Assembly: GCA_026399205.1 (NCBI GenBank)
Contig: JAPLRL010000042.1
Location: forward strand, 1-56,937
Source of the DNA: Gammaproteobacteria bacterium
Lineage (GTDB): Bacteria; Pseudomonadota; Gammaproteobacteria; Legionellales; Legionellaceae
Length of the DNA: 56,937 nt
Direction of reading: 5' to 3'
The notes beneath the pieces were generated by a model. That model saw only the letters and a list, made by a program, of their open reading frames with translations, searched no databases and was not told the origin of the DNA. Below are positions 1 to 9,136 of this stretch, piece after piece (within the stretch, counting starts at the first letter, position 1; every line of letters starts with the position of its first letter). The position numbers and the translations under genes are program-made.

Positions 1-125
1 TATTTTTAGCACTTGAGGCAATTAGAAATGGATACATGAAATTCATTTCAAAGTCTGATTTTATTAAAATTAAGCAAAATTTATATGATGACGATATGTG
101 TTCAATTTTTGTGGGGATCACTTAG
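1..125 (+). CDS. C-terminal end of an unknown protein (partial)
   Basis: A reading frame open from the window edge (frame starting at base 3) runs about 40 codons to a TAG at 123-125. The peptide is lysine-, isoleucine- and aspartate-rich and ends in the residues CSIFVGIT. There is no start in the window and the other two plus-strand frames stop quickly, so this is probably the tail of an upstream gene. I recognise no family. It could also be a chance open frame. Confidence 0.4.
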   Translation, partial: FLALEAIRNGYMKFISKSDFIKIKQNLYDDDMCSIFVGIT

Positions 126-141
126 GACGTGGGGAGTTACG
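124..141. repeat. Fragment of a dispersed repeat, shared with 54659-54680
   Basis: The string GACGTGGGGAGTTACG occurs here and again near 54664-54680. A related GGATGACGT fragment is at 200-208. These look like worn pieces of a repeat that contains a GGATGACGTGGG core, also seen at 46612-46626. Confidence 0.5.
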
Positions 142-279
142 TTGATCTCAATTTGACAAAGATCTAGCCAAATTCAGGAGGTCCTTCACTGCGTTCAGGA
201 TGACGTTTGTTCGTTGTGAGTGCTAATAAAACAAACTTATCCACAACCTGAGGAGTTACCTTTTTTTTTTAGAAATCCG

Positions 280-2358
280 TCAGATTTCAATGTCTAATTC
301 AGCAGACTGAATCGCTTGCACAGTCTGCGTGATCGTGCGCATGAGTTGCTGATAGAGTGGTTCAAGCGATGCGGTATGCCCGGCCTTGCGATAGCGCTCT
401 AAATATTGACACGCCATTTGTAGTCGAATCGTCCCGCAGTATAATGCACCTGCTTTCATTTTATGTGCTAATGCTTCTATTTTTTCCCAATCTTGTTCAG
501 CATGGGCTTGCTCTAGAAGTGGGGTGTCATGAGGAATTTGTTCATTCATCATCATGCTTAGCATGTCTTTTAAAATCGTGATATCGCCAAGGAGCTCAAC
601 CGCATAGACGGCATCAAGTAGCGGAAAGGCGTCGAGTTGCAGTAATTCTTTTTCGGCGCTGGGTAAATCTTTGCCAAGAGACGGAGGGAGGTCGGTTGTG
701 CTGAGTTGACTTAAATGATGTTGCAATTCTTTTAACTCGATGGGTTTCGTGAGGACTTTATTCATGCCGGCCTCTAAACAAGACTCAATGATTTTATGGG
801 GTGCATGAGCCGTTAATCCGATAATTTTTATGGCATTGAGCTGTGGATATCGCTGGCGAATCAGGGTGGTTAATTCGATACCTGATAAGCCTGGGAGGCC
901 AATGTCAGTGATGATAAGATCGCAGTGCTGTTGTGAGAGATAGGTCAAAGCTTCTTCTGCGGAGGTTACAGAGTGAAACGTGGGGCCTAATTTGGTTACG
1001 AACTGCTCTAAGAGCCTGAGGGCAATGATGTTATCTTCTATGAGTAAATAATGCTGTGCTGTGTGTGGTATGGCCGAGAGGGCGTCACTACGTGTGGTGA
1101 GTGTAGGCGATACGTCTTGAGCTTCAGATGGGGCTTGTTTCTCTATGGTGAGTTGAAAGGAGAATGTGCTGCCAAGCTGCTCTTCACTGGTGAGGTGAAT
1201 GACGCCACCTAGACTATCAAGATAGGTTTTAACAATGTTTAAGCCGACGCCTGAGCCGTGATAAATGCCTTGATCTGAGGGATGTGCTCTGAAAAAACGA
1301 TCAAAAACATGAGCTTGTGCCGCACGTGCAATCCCAATGCCGGTATCAATGATATTAAACGTTAAAGTGACCTGTGTGCTGGTTTCATGATTTAATAACA
1401 CTTGAATTTCAATATGACCTTGTGAAGTAAATTTAATGGCATTCCCCAAGAGGTTGAGTAAGATGCGATTGAGTTTAAATCGGTCGGTATACAGGGTGTT
1501 GGGAATGGCCGGATCAAGTCTGGTCCGTAACTCGAGCTGTTTCAGTTGAACGGTAGGTTGCTCAAGGATGACAATATCTTGAATTAGTGTTTTTAGAGAA
1601 AAAGTTTCTTTTTGTAAGGTATGTTCTTTGGCGTTACCTGAAGACACGAGCTCTAAAATATGATTGAGTAGCGCGAGCAGTTGGTTACCACTTTCATGAA
1701 TCCAATGTGCGTATTGTTTTTCATCACTGCTCGTTACGCGCTCAACCAATAAAGAAGACATGCCGATGATCCCGCTTAAGGGGGTGCGAATATCGTGGCT
1801 CATGTTTGCAATAAATGCATTTTTGGCCTGATTGGCCGCTTCGGCTTTTTCTAATGCTTCGGTTAATTTTTTTTCTGCCACTTTCCGCTCAGTGATATCA
1901 AGGGAAATCCCAATGAGGCCGACGACTTCATCGTTATCATCAATGAGGGGGACTTTATGGGAAAGCATGGTCAAGGGTTCACCGACTAATTCTCCAGACT
2001 CCTCTGTGGTGACGGCTAGTCTGCTTTCCATGACTTGTGTGTTAATGGTATTGAGGTGCTCGGCTTGATCTGCGGGGAGAAAGTCTTCATTGGTTTTACC
2101 TACAATGTCTTCTTTTGATGCGAGCTTGATATTTTTAGCTTGTGCATCATTGCAGCCTAAGTAACGATTGTGTTTATCTAGCCAATAGATATGTCCTGGC
2201 ATCACCGCAAGGATAGACTCATAGTGGTGCTTCATGCTTTTAAATTTTTTTTGCGCTTTTGTTTTCTGGGTTTTTAGCGCCTGTTTCAATTGCGCGATGT
2301 CCTCCAGTAACTTGCTACGTTCGTCATGAAATGATGGCGGGGTGTCCGTTGCCGTCAT
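280..2358 (-). CDS. Hybrid sensor histidine kinase (PAS-HisKA-HATPase-REC-HPt)
   Basis: 692-residue tripartite phosphorelay kinase. A short coiled coil (residues 12-45) precedes a PAS domain (about 46-160) that ends in the typical DITERK. HisKA carries phospho-acceptor H188 in [10 protein letters not shown]. The ATPase has an N-box around N302 and N306, a G1 box at D338-T-G and a G2 box at G368-S-G-V-G. A receiver domain (about 435-550) has acidic E441/D442, phospho-acceptor D485, T516 and K538. A C-terminal HPt domain carries H632 in AHKMKAGA. There are no transmembrane segments, so it is probably cytosolic. The arrangement is ArcB-like, but no arcA or other response regulator is nearby and the signal cannot be told. 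It is divergent from the next gene across 423 bp. Confidence 0.93.
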   Translation of the reverse strand: MTATDTPPSFHDERSKLLEDIAQLKQALKTQKTKAQKKFKSMKHHYESILAVMPGHIYWLDKHNRYLGCNDAQAKNIKLASKEDIVGKTNEDFLPADQAEHLNTINTQVMESRLAVTTEESGELVGEPLTMLSHKVPLIDDNDEVVGLIGISLDITERKVAEKKLTEALEKAEAANQAKNAFIANMSHDIRTPLSGIIGMSSLLVERVTSSDEKQYAHWIHESGNQLLALLNHILELVSSGNAKEHTLQKETFSLKTLIQDIVILEQPTVQLKQLELRTRLDPAIPNTLYTDRFKLNRILLNLLGNAIKFTSQGHIEIQVLLNHETSTQVTLTFNIIDTGIGIARAAQAHVFDRFFRAHPSDQGIYHGSGVGLNIVKTYLDSLGGVIHLTSEEQLGSTFSFQLTIEKQAPSEAQDVSPTLTTRSDALSAIPHTAQHYLLIEDNIIALRLLEQFVTKLGPTFHSVTSAEEALTYLSQQHCDLIITDIGLPGLSGIELTTLIRQRYPQLNAIKIIGLTAHAPHKIIESCLEAGMNKVLTKPIELKELQHHLSQLSTTDLPPSLGKDLPSAEKELLQLDAFPLLDAVYAVELLGDITILKDMLSMMMNEQIPHDTPLLEQAHAEQDWEKIEALAHKMKAGALYCGTIRLQMACQYLERYRKAGHTASLEPLYQQLMRTITQTVQAIQSAELDIEI

Positions 2359-2781
2359 GATTGATAGTCCTTATAATACATCCACATGGTGGGATTATAT
2401 TGATCCAATATCCACTCATTCGCACGCATTGTATAGAATAAAATAGTTGATTGCAAATTAAGAACATGCTAAGATGTTGTGTTGAATTGTACTATAAATG
2501 GCTTTATTTTATCACAATTGCATTAATCGCCACATAAATGCACCACAAGAGCAATCAATGCTTGTATTTTGCTCTATTGTGATGGTAGAATCGAAACCGC
2601 ATTAATTATTTTATAAATATTTATTTCAGGATGACACCCACTCAGGATGAAGTTAGAGGGTGATTTTTTTTATTCGTTCGTTGTATAACGAACGAAATAG
2701 GGTAATGAACGTCAGGGAGACACATCACAACAAGGAGCGTAGAGGTTAATGAAAATGATATGATTTTGGGGAACAGAGTAT
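2359..2781. other. 423-bp divergent intergenic region
   Basis: This stretch separates the sensor kinase from the cyclodipeptide synthase-like gene. It is AT-rich near 2590-2625 and contains GGATGA repeat fragments (2627-2650) and a perfect 10-bp inverted repeat (2673-2696). I see no convincing coding frame. Promoters for both flanking genes should lie here, but I cannot place them with confidence. Confidence 0.5.
2673..2696. repeat. Perfect inverted repeat, 10-bp arms, 4-nt loop
   Basis: TTCGTTCGTT, loop GTAT, then AACGAACGAA. A T-run precedes the stem on the plus strand but none follows it on either strand, so it does not read as a terminator. It lies about 85 bp upstream of the 2782 start and could be a protein-binding site or a hairpin in the leader. 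Confidence 0.6.
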
Positions 2782-4269
2782 ATGCCTAATCAGGATATGA
2801 ATTTAAAGCAGGCAAATAGACAGTCAAAACGTAAAAACTGCCTTGAATCCGCTTATTTTTTATCGCAAGAGAGCCCGACTCCGCTTGTGCCACGCGCAAA
2901 AAAAATGTTGCTTGGTTTGAGTGTTGTGGGTAATTCACGTTGTGTCGGCGACCATATTACCAAAATAGCTCAGATTGCCAGCGTGCACCAACTTACTGAA
3001 CTCCATATGGTGGTGGGAGACTCCCTTCAAGAAGAATCATTGAAATTACAATATCCACAGACCTATCGTGAAGAAGCATTAAAACTTGGCGAACAGTATT
3101 TTAAAGACAATCTTGAGTATTTTTGTGTCGGTATGGCGCTTGACGATGAGACAACGGAATCCATCGTAAAAATGGTTCAAACCGACGTAAATCAAGCCCT
3201 AAAATTATATAATGAAGCGGTATCTACCCATCAACACCCTCGTATTACGCTTTCACGATGGACCGCGTTGGAAGTGGTCGACTTCGATCGAAAGGCAATA
3301 CGTAAGATCTTTTTAGAAAATGATCAACTACAGCGCGCATTGAACGAGGCGGCCCTTAAATTCACCTATAAAAAACAAGCCGAAGCGGGTTTAACAAAAT
3401 CAAAAAAACAGGTAGGCAAAGGGGTTTCTCAAGAGGAAAATGCAAAACAACAAGAAATTTCGTATAATTATTTGTCGAGAGAGCTATTAGAGCTCGCTTG
3501 GAAAGTGTGTTCGGGGAACTTCGATTACATCAGTTATCCGGGGGAAATATATCCCTTTTTCCAGTTGGGCATCGATTGCTTGCTCAGCTCAGAATTATGT
3601 CGGACAGCTGAAGTAAAACCGAGTTGCGTTGAAATCAGGTTTAATTATGTACAAAAATCGCCAGATATCCGGCCAGTGGACTCACAAGGCAATTCTTCTT
3701 CTCCTCCTTCCGATGATGAGGAAGAAAAACAACTTACACTAGCAATTGCTGGCGCGGACTATCCTGCTTGCGTAAGGGCAGATGCACTTTGTAAGCTCTC
3801 ATTAGCCCGTTTGAATTTAAATGTCGAGCTGGTCGCCAAGCAATCTCCACCTCCTAGAAAAAGTCCTCAAGGGACCCCCAGACCGGATGGTGATCCACTG
3901 GTGCCGCCATTTGTAGCGACTACAGGGCAGACTCTTTTTAGCACGCCACGTCAGCAGCCGACGAAGAAAACAATACTGCCGTCATCTCCCCCACAAAATC
4001 ATCAACAACCTAGAATGGAGCCTGAGTTAGTAACGAGAGGAGACTCAGTCGGAAATGGGAGTCTATTAGGGCAAAAATTTGTAGGCATGGAGAAGGTTGA
4101 AGGGCAAGATTTACCAGATATAGTGAACCATCAGGCTCAATCGAATACGCAGAATGTGCTGAAAGTAGGCGGCATTGTTTTTGTTGCTCTTGGTGTGTTT
4201 TCATTGTTCAAACATAATCCGACCGGCGCTCAGAACTTATTTACTTCTTCTGCCTGTTTTTCCAAATAG
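2782..4269 (+). CDS. Cyclodipeptide synthase-like protein (XYP type) with long C-terminal tail
   Basis: 495 residues. Residues about 40-295 match the layout of tRNA-dependent cyclodipeptide synthases, which turn two aminoacyl-tRNAs into a diketopiperazine. The first strand and turn read LGLSVVGNS, placing S47 close to the family's nucleophilic serine. The second strand is followed by VVGDSLQEES, like the family's DTLQR region. A tryptophan motif (SRW, 158-160) follows. Y230-x3-E234 fits the catalytic Tyr/Glu pair, and Y252-P253, 18 residues later, fits the Tyr-Pro that names the XYP subfamily. Residues 296-455 are a Pro/Ser-rich linker absent from ordinary family members (about 240 residues). 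A hydrophobic segment (461-476) near the C terminus may anchor it to a membrane. No tailoring enzyme is adjacent. The family call is by eye and the tail is unexplained. Confidence 0.65.
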   Translation: MPNQDMNLKQANRQSKRKNCLESAYFLSQESPTPLVPRAKKMLLGLSVVGNSRCVGDHITKIAQIASVHQLTELHMVVGDSLQEESLKLQYPQTYREEALKLGEQYFKDNLEYFCVGMALDDETTESIVKMVQTDVNQALKLYNEAVSTHQHPRITLSRWTALEVVDFDRKAIRKIFLENDQLQRALNEAALKFTYKKQAEAGLTKSKKQVGKGVSQEENAKQQEISYNYLSRELLELAWKVCSGNFDYISYPGEIYPFFQLGIDCLLSSELCRTAEVKPSCVEIRFNYVQKSPDIRPVDSQGNSSSPPSDDEEEKQLTLAIAGADYPACVRADALCKLSLARLNLNVELVAKQSPPPRKSPQGTPRPDGDPLVPPFVATTGQTLFSTPRQQPTKKTILPSSPPQNHQQPRMEPELVTRGDSVGNGSLLGQKFVGMEKVEGQDLPDIVNHQAQSNTQNVLKVGGIVFVALGVFSLFKHNPTGAQNLFTSSACFSK

Positions 4270-4350
4270 TAGCCTGGATGCAGCGCAGCGAAATCCGGGA
4301 TCAGTGGCACCGAATTCCCGGATTTCCCTGCGCTGCATCCAGGCTACTAT
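4266..4350. repeat. Palindromic repeat family A, copy 1
   Basis: 85-bp imperfect palindrome whose arms begin ATAGTAGCCTGGATGCAGCG. The left arm contains the TAG stop of the preceding gene. A near-identical copy is at 9049-9133. It may act as a bidirectional transcript end between the convergent genes here. Confidence 0.9.
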
Positions 4351-4375
4351 TCGATATGAGCTCTCTTTTCTTAAC

Positions 4376-5839
4376 TTATCGCTCGCTCGTGACTCGTAAA
4401 ATCTCCGCAATCGAGGTCTCGCCTGCTAATACACGTAAAAATCCATCGTCACGGATGCTGGGTACCGTGGGGCGCAGCTGGGCTTCAATCTGTTGTTCTT
4501 CTGTGTTGCGGTGAATCAAACTCCGTAATGATTCATTAATGGGAATGATTTCATAAATACCGGTACGCCCCTGATAACCAGATTCATTGCACTGATCACA
4601 GCCCACCGGCGTGCATAGCTTTGATACGTCTGCCTTAGGGCTTAAATGCATCAGCGCGCGTTCTTCTTTATCGGGTTTATAGGTGACCTTGCAATGCGGA
4701 CAGAGTTTTCGGACCAAACGCTGCGCAATGAGGCCTGCAAGGCTTGAAGATAACAAAAAAGATTCGACCCCCATGTCGCGTAATCTCGCCAGAGACGCAA
4801 GTGCCGTGTTCGTATGCAGCGTTGATAACACTAAATGTCCGGTTAAACTGGCTTGAATGGCAATTTCGGCCGTTTCTAGGTCACGAATTTCCCCCACCAT
4901 GACGACATCGGGATCTTGCCGTAGTATCGCGCGCAATCCCTTTGCAAACGTCATGTCAACTTTGGTGTTCACTTGGGTTTGACCGATGCCGGGGAGATCG
5001 TATTCAATTGGATCTTCAATCGTGAGAATATTGCGACTCACTTGGTTGAGCTCGGAGAGCATGGCATATAATGAGGTGGTTTTACCTGATCCTGTGGGGC
5101 CAGTCACCAAGATAATGCCATGGGGTTGGTCGATCATGGTTTTGATGGTCTCAAGATGTAAGGTTGACATCCCCAAATAAGATAAATCTAGATTTGCAGC
5201 TTTTTTGTCTAAAATCCGTAACACAATGCGCTCGCCATGGGTTGAAGGCAAGGTTGAAACCCGTACATCAATGGTATGTTCTCCAATTTTAAGAGAAATA
5301 CGGCCATCTTGAGGGATGCGTTTTTCAGCAATATCGAGCTTTGCCATGACTTTTACCCTTGAAATCACCAAAGGGGCGATAAGGCGCTTTAACTCTAAGA
5401 CTTCATGTAAGAGGCCATCAATACGAAAACGCACCAAGACCCGATTTTCATATACCTCAATGTGAATGTCAGATGCCATGCGCTTAATGGCTTGCGTGAA
5501 TAGCGCGTTGATGAGTCGAATGACGGGTGCATCATCAGCATTTTCAAGTAAGTCTTCACTGGTTGGGAGTTGATTGGCTAATTTAGATAAATCAATCTCT
5601 TCATTCATGTGTTCTGCGACATCCATGGCAGACTCATATTGGGTCGCTAATTTTTTTTGAAAGGTCGCGGGCGTTAATACATGAAGTTGCCAAGGGGGTG
5701 GAAAGAGCCGCCTGACTTCACTGATGGCATCTAGGTCGGGTTGCGGTAGATGATAAAGGTGGGTGATGTTGTCTTCAAGTTCGACCAAGAGTCCGAATGT
5801 TTTTGCGAAGGAATAGGGCAGCGGGTTAGAGGTGCTCAT
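4376..5839 (-). CDS. gspE: Type II secretion ATPase GspE (LspE)
   Basis: 487-residue cytoplasmic ATPase that powers type II secretion pseudopilus assembly. Visible: Walker A GPTGSGKT (247-254), Asp box ILTIEDPIEY (271-280), Walker B VVMVGEIRD (312-320), His box (333-343) and the GspE/PilB zinc site C380, C383, C414, C417. The N-terminal domain is present and the length is normal. It lies 5 bp downstream of gspD, so the two are cotranscribed. A stand-alone gspD-gspE pair is the arrangement known from Legionella. The other gsp genes are not in the window. A PilB assignment is disfavoured by the gspD linkage. Confidence 0.95.
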   Translation of the reverse strand: MSTSNPLPYSFAKTFGLLVELEDNITHLYHLPQPDLDAISEVRRLFPPPWQLHVLTPATFQKKLATQYESAMDVAEHMNEEIDLSKLANQLPTSEDLLENADDAPVIRLINALFTQAIKRMASDIHIEVYENRVLVRFRIDGLLHEVLELKRLIAPLVISRVKVMAKLDIAEKRIPQDGRISLKIGEHTIDVRVSTLPSTHGERIVLRILDKKAANLDLSYLGMSTLHLETIKTMIDQPHGIILVTGPTGSGKTTSLYAMLSELNQVSRNILTIEDPIEYDLPGIGQTQVNTKVDMTFAKGLRAILRQDPDVVMVGEIRDLETAEIAIQASLTGHLVLSTLHTNTALASLARLRDMGVESFLLSSSLAGLIAQRLVRKLCPHCKVTYKPDKEERALMHLSPKADVSKLCTPVGCDQCNESGYQGRTGIYEIIPINESLRSLIHRNTEEQQIEAQLRPTVPSIRDDGFLRVLAGETSIAEILRVTSER

Positions 5840-5844
5840 GATGA

Positions 5845-8175
5845 TTATTTAGTCATAGGAGGCGGTTGTGTAAAAGGAATCGGCAGTTTAGCTTGTGTTA
5901 GCGGCGGCAACACGGTTTGCTGATCAGTTTGGATAAACGCTTCTTGCTCACGCACAAAACCCAGTTCTTCGGAGCGAATGGGATTATAATATTTTGAGCC
6001 GGTGATTTGCACGGCGTCTTGAGCGTTACGCATAATTAAAGGGCGAATAAAGACCATGAGCACACGTTTTTCACGATTGCGTAAGTTACGTTGAAATAAA
6101 CGCCCAAGCCCTGGAATGTCTTTTAAAATTGGAATGTTGGTGTTGTCATTGGCAAGGCTATCTTGGGTGAGACCCCCTAAAACCACAACGTCGCCGCTTT
6201 GGATGTGAATAGACGTGACAATGCTGCTGATTTTAAACACAGGATTATCAGAGTTATTGATGGTCGAAGGGTCAACGGTATCGTTGCCTTCATCAATTTG
6301 CAGTTGAATGCCGCCTGCGCGAGTGATTTGTGGCCTGACATACAAATGTAGGGCCACGTTGACACGGTTAAACGTGGTATAAGGGCTTGCCGTAGTGCTA
6401 CCGGCCGCATTATTAGGATAATTAGTAGACGCGACAGAGACTTGTTGCCCGACTAAAATTTTTGCTTGGCGGTTATCGAGAACCACGACCGATGGAGTAG
6501 ACAGTACGTTGGCTTTATGTTCGCGCTGTAAGGCATAAATTTGGGCTTGAAAATCATTCACAGAGGTTTTTGAATTAATAATGGCAAACCCAGGCCTAAA
6601 ACTAGACGGATTTTTGCCTTGGCCAAGACTACCCCATTCAACACCGAGGTTATTCACATCACTTTCATTGATTTCTGCGACCATGGCTTCTATCAGGAGT
6701 TGTGCCGGGCGAATATCGAGTTGTGAAATCACGGTCTTTAAAATGCGAATCACACTCGCAGGGGCATTGATGATCACCGAATTGGTATTTGGCTCTGCAA
6801 TGAGTTGCACAGAAGGCTTGGTGGAGCCGTCACTTTGACTACTCGAGGTGGAGGTGTTCGGGGTGGCCGCAGCAGCGGGGGGTGGTGGAGGAGCACTGGG
6901 TTGCGAATAAGGGTTACCCGGATCGGTAGAAATATTTGAATTAGGGTTGGTGCTGTCTAGGGGGGGGCGGGTGACGGTGCCAATGGTGACACCTACTGCC
7001 CCACTAAAATTGGCTTGTGCGACCCCTGCTAAAATGGGCACCAGATCTTCTGCGCGCAAATAATTAAGGTAGACCACTTGCGTGTTGTTACTGGCAGTAT
7101 TGATGGATTGATGGTCTAATTTTGCAATGATAACCCTTAAGCGGATGCGATCCGTTTTATTGCCACTGAGTAAAATAGAGTTATTGCGATCATCCACCGC
7201 CAAGGATGTTGGTGTTTGGCCCGCACCTGCTGTTGTTTTGACAAGATCTTTAAGTGTGTTGGCGATATCCATGGCCATGGCGTGTTCCAACTGGACCACA
7301 TCGATGCCATTAGAGGTTGAGGTATCGACTTGTTTAATGATTTGGGTGAGTTGCCGAATATTGTCCGCGCGGCCAGATAAGATCAGCACATTCGCGGGGA
7401 CATAAGCTGAAATATAACTCCATTGAGGCATCAAAGGGCGCAGTGTAGGGACCAGTTGTTCAGCAGGAACATAGTGAACAGGCACCACTGAGATCATAAT
7501 CTCATCCCCCTTCAACGGGGAGTGTTTGGGCGCATTGGGCGCAAAAGCTTTTGCATCCATATTAGGCATCACTTTAATGGCCTGCCCGCTAGGAATTGCC
7601 GCATAGCCTGAAATTTGCAGCATAGAGAGAAACACCTGGTAAAGCGCTTCGTTGGACAGTGGCGTATGCGAAATAATTGAAATTTTACCTTGTACGCGAG
7701 GGTCGATAATAAAATTCTTACCCGTGACGCGAGAGACTTCAGCAATGACCGCACGAATGTCAGCATTGCTGAGGTTCCATAGTTTTTTGTTAGAGGAGAT
7801 CGGGGGGGAAACGGGGGGTGAGTCAGGTGGTGACGTTCGTTGGATTGGTTCTTGAAGCGTTGCCGTAGGAGGCGAAAGCTGGGGCGCAGATTGAGACAAC
7901 TGTTGTTGCCACAATTTTGCTTGTGCATATTGCTGTATGGGGCCGATTTTAATAGAAAAACGATGGGTATCAGTTTGTTGTGTAGGCACCATTGGGGTGT
8001 TCGGGAGCTGATCTTTGAGTTGTTTGATTTTTTCTAATGCATCGGCCTCGGTTGCAAAATCACCCACATTAATGAGATAAGCGGGCTTATTCTCAAGAAT
8101 AATAGTGCGAATTTTAGCCTCGTCGGCATAGCCTAGTGAAAAACAAAGTAGAAGTAGAAATGCGAATAGTCGCAT
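5845..8175 (-). CDS. gspD: Type II secretion secretin GspD (LspD) with N-terminal SPOR-like module
   Basis: 776-residue outer-membrane secretin. A signal peptide (1-17) is followed by an unusual region (about 32-95) of YLINVGDFAT...RFSIKIGPI type, resembling a SPOR peptidoglycan-binding repeat, then a Pro/Ser linker (97-128). N0 begins about 132, and N1, N2 and N3 follow, with a Ser/Gly/Pro-rich low-complexity insert in N3. The secretin core carries the conserved VPILKDIPGLGRLF and ends in the VFIRPLI strand. The last 60 residues form a Pro/Gln-rich tail. It is first of the gspD-gspE pair. Ordinary GspD starts directly at N0; the SPOR-like front is the odd part and is my inference. Confidence 0.94.
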   Translation of the reverse strand: MRLFAFLLLLCFSLGYADEAKIRTIILENKPAYLINVGDFATEADALEKIKQLKDQLPNTPMVPTQQTDTHRFSIKIGPIQQYAQAKLWQQQLSQSAPQLSPPTATLQEPIQRTSPPDSPPVSPPISSNKKLWNLSNADIRAVIAEVSRVTGKNFIIDPRVQGKISIISHTPLSNEALYQVFLSMLQISGYAAIPSGQAIKVMPNMDAKAFAPNAPKHSPLKGDEIMISVVPVHYVPAEQLVPTLRPLMPQWSYISAYVPANVLILSGRADNIRQLTQIIKQVDTSTSNGIDVVQLEHAMAMDIANTLKDLVKTTAGAGQTPTSLAVDDRNNSILLSGNKTDRIRLRVIIAKLDHQSINTASNNTQVVYLNYLRAEDLVPILAGVAQANFSGAVGVTIGTVTRPPLDSTNPNSNISTDPGNPYSQPSAPPPPPAAAATPNTSTSSSQSDGSTKPSVQLIAEPNTNSVIINAPASVIRILKTVISQLDIRPAQLLIEAMVAEINESDVNNLGVEWGSLGQGKNPSSFRPGFAIINSKTSVNDFQAQIYALQREHKANVLSTPSVVVLDNRQAKILVGQQVSVASTNYPNNAAGSTTASPYTTFNRVNVALHLYVRPQITRAGGIQLQIDEGNDTVDPSTINNSDNPVFKISSIVTSIHIQSGDVVVLGGLTQDSLANDNTNIPILKDIPGLGRLFQRNLRNREKRVLMVFIRPLIMRNAQDAVQITGSKYYNPIRSEELGFVREQEAFIQTDQQTVLPPLTQAKLPIPFTQPPPMTK

Positions 8176-8219
8176 GCGATTATATCAACAGACGATAAGA
8201 CAGTTATTGTACCTGAATT

Positions 8220-9002
8220 TTAGGGGTTTGTAACCCGAAGAATATTTTCCCACAAACGCTTTTTGACTGACTCAATAGCACGACGATAAGTTTGTTCGGG
8301 ACGCGCTTTAAAAGAAGAATGTGAAAAGAAGTAGTCTCTGTGTTCTGGGGAGTGTTCGGAAAAATAATAATTAAAAACACAACAGCGTCGCGCGTTGCAT
8401 AAAACAGGATTGACAGCGTGCCAAGAATAGCTGTTTGTTTCCATGACCAGCAAACGATTAAATAAACTTGGCACCAGAATGCGCTCAGAGATGCTTTCAT
8501 CCCAGAGCTCATAATTCCCGCCATTCTCAAGGCTCCAATCAGGGGATACATAATAAAGCACATTGACGGTTCGATAGTAGCGTTTCATGACGACATCATG
8601 TGAATTATCTAGGTGTGGATTGATATAATAGCCTTTTAGTAACGTACTGATACCACCGGCGAATTTCGTTGGATCGGGAATTTGATGTTGAATGCCGGTG
8701 ATTTCTTCAATGATGTTAACAACGCGTGGATCTTGTATGGCTGCGTTGATATCTTGTAAAAGTGGGGCTGTATCTTTCAAATGACTGTATTTAAATTTTA
8801 TTCCACGGCATTTGATTAAATGCATTTTGTTGGGTTTCGGAAAGTTTGCATAAATGTTTTCTGCAATCTCAGTCGGTAAAAGATCATCAAGCACAAAATG
8901 TCGAGCAACTTTAATCGGATGTTTAGTATTAAATGCGCTGCTTAATTGATCTTTGGCGTCAGTTAAGCGTTGAACGATGAGATGTGTTAAGTGATCTTTC
9001 AT
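8220..9002 (-). CDS. 2-oxoglutarate/Fe(II)-dependent oxygenase (prolyl-4-hydroxylase-like)
   Basis: 260 residues. The double-stranded beta-helix iron site is visible: H130-x-D132 (PHLDNSHD) and distal H195 in YSWHAVNPV, with R205 or R206 placed to bind 2-oxoglutarate. GGNYELWD (161-168) is typical of the P4Hc class. Tyr and Trp are abundant. It would hydroxylate a protein or small molecule; the substrate is unknown. It lies 44 bp upstream of gspD on the same strand and may be cotranscribed. Such oxygenases sometimes tailor cyclodipeptides, but the synthase-like gene is about 4 kb away on the other strand, so no link is claimed. Confidence 0.85.
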   Translation of the reverse strand: MKDHLTHLIVQRLTDAKDQLSSAFNTKHPIKVARHFVLDDLLPTEIAENIYANFPKPNKMHLIKCRGIKFKYSHLKDTAPLLQDINAAIQDPRVVNIIEEITGIQHQIPDPTKFAGGISTLLKGYYINPHLDNSHDVVMKRYYRTVNVLYYVSPDWSLENGGNYELWDESISERILVPSLFNRLLVMETNSYSWHAVNPVLCNARRCCVFNYYFSEHSPEHRDYFFSHSSFKARPEQTYRRAIESVKKRLWENILRVTNP

Positions 9003-9048
9003 ATGATGTAACTCCTCAAGTCATCCAATACGCAGGTTGGCCCGTAAA

Positions 9049-9133
9049 ATAGTAGCCTGGATGCAGCGCAGCGAAATCCGGGATCAGTGCCACCGAATTC
9101 CCGGATTTCGCTGCGCTGCATCCAGGCTACTAT
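9049..9133. repeat. Palindromic repeat family A, copy 2
   Basis: 85-bp palindrome with arms starting ATAGTAGCCTGGATGCAGCG, almost identical to 4266-4350. It sits between the 2OG oxygenase start and the end of fadE, both on the minus strand. Confidence 0.92.
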
Positions 9134-9136
9134 CCA

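Noticed and set aside
2673-2696. Hairpin as a Rho-independent terminator
   Set aside because: The T-run is on the 5' side of the plus strand and becomes an A-run after the stem on the minus strand.
8220-9002. 2OG oxygenase as tailoring enzyme of the cyclodipeptide synthase-like gene
   Set aside because: It is on the opposite strand, 4 kb away, with gspDE between; no evidence of a cluster.
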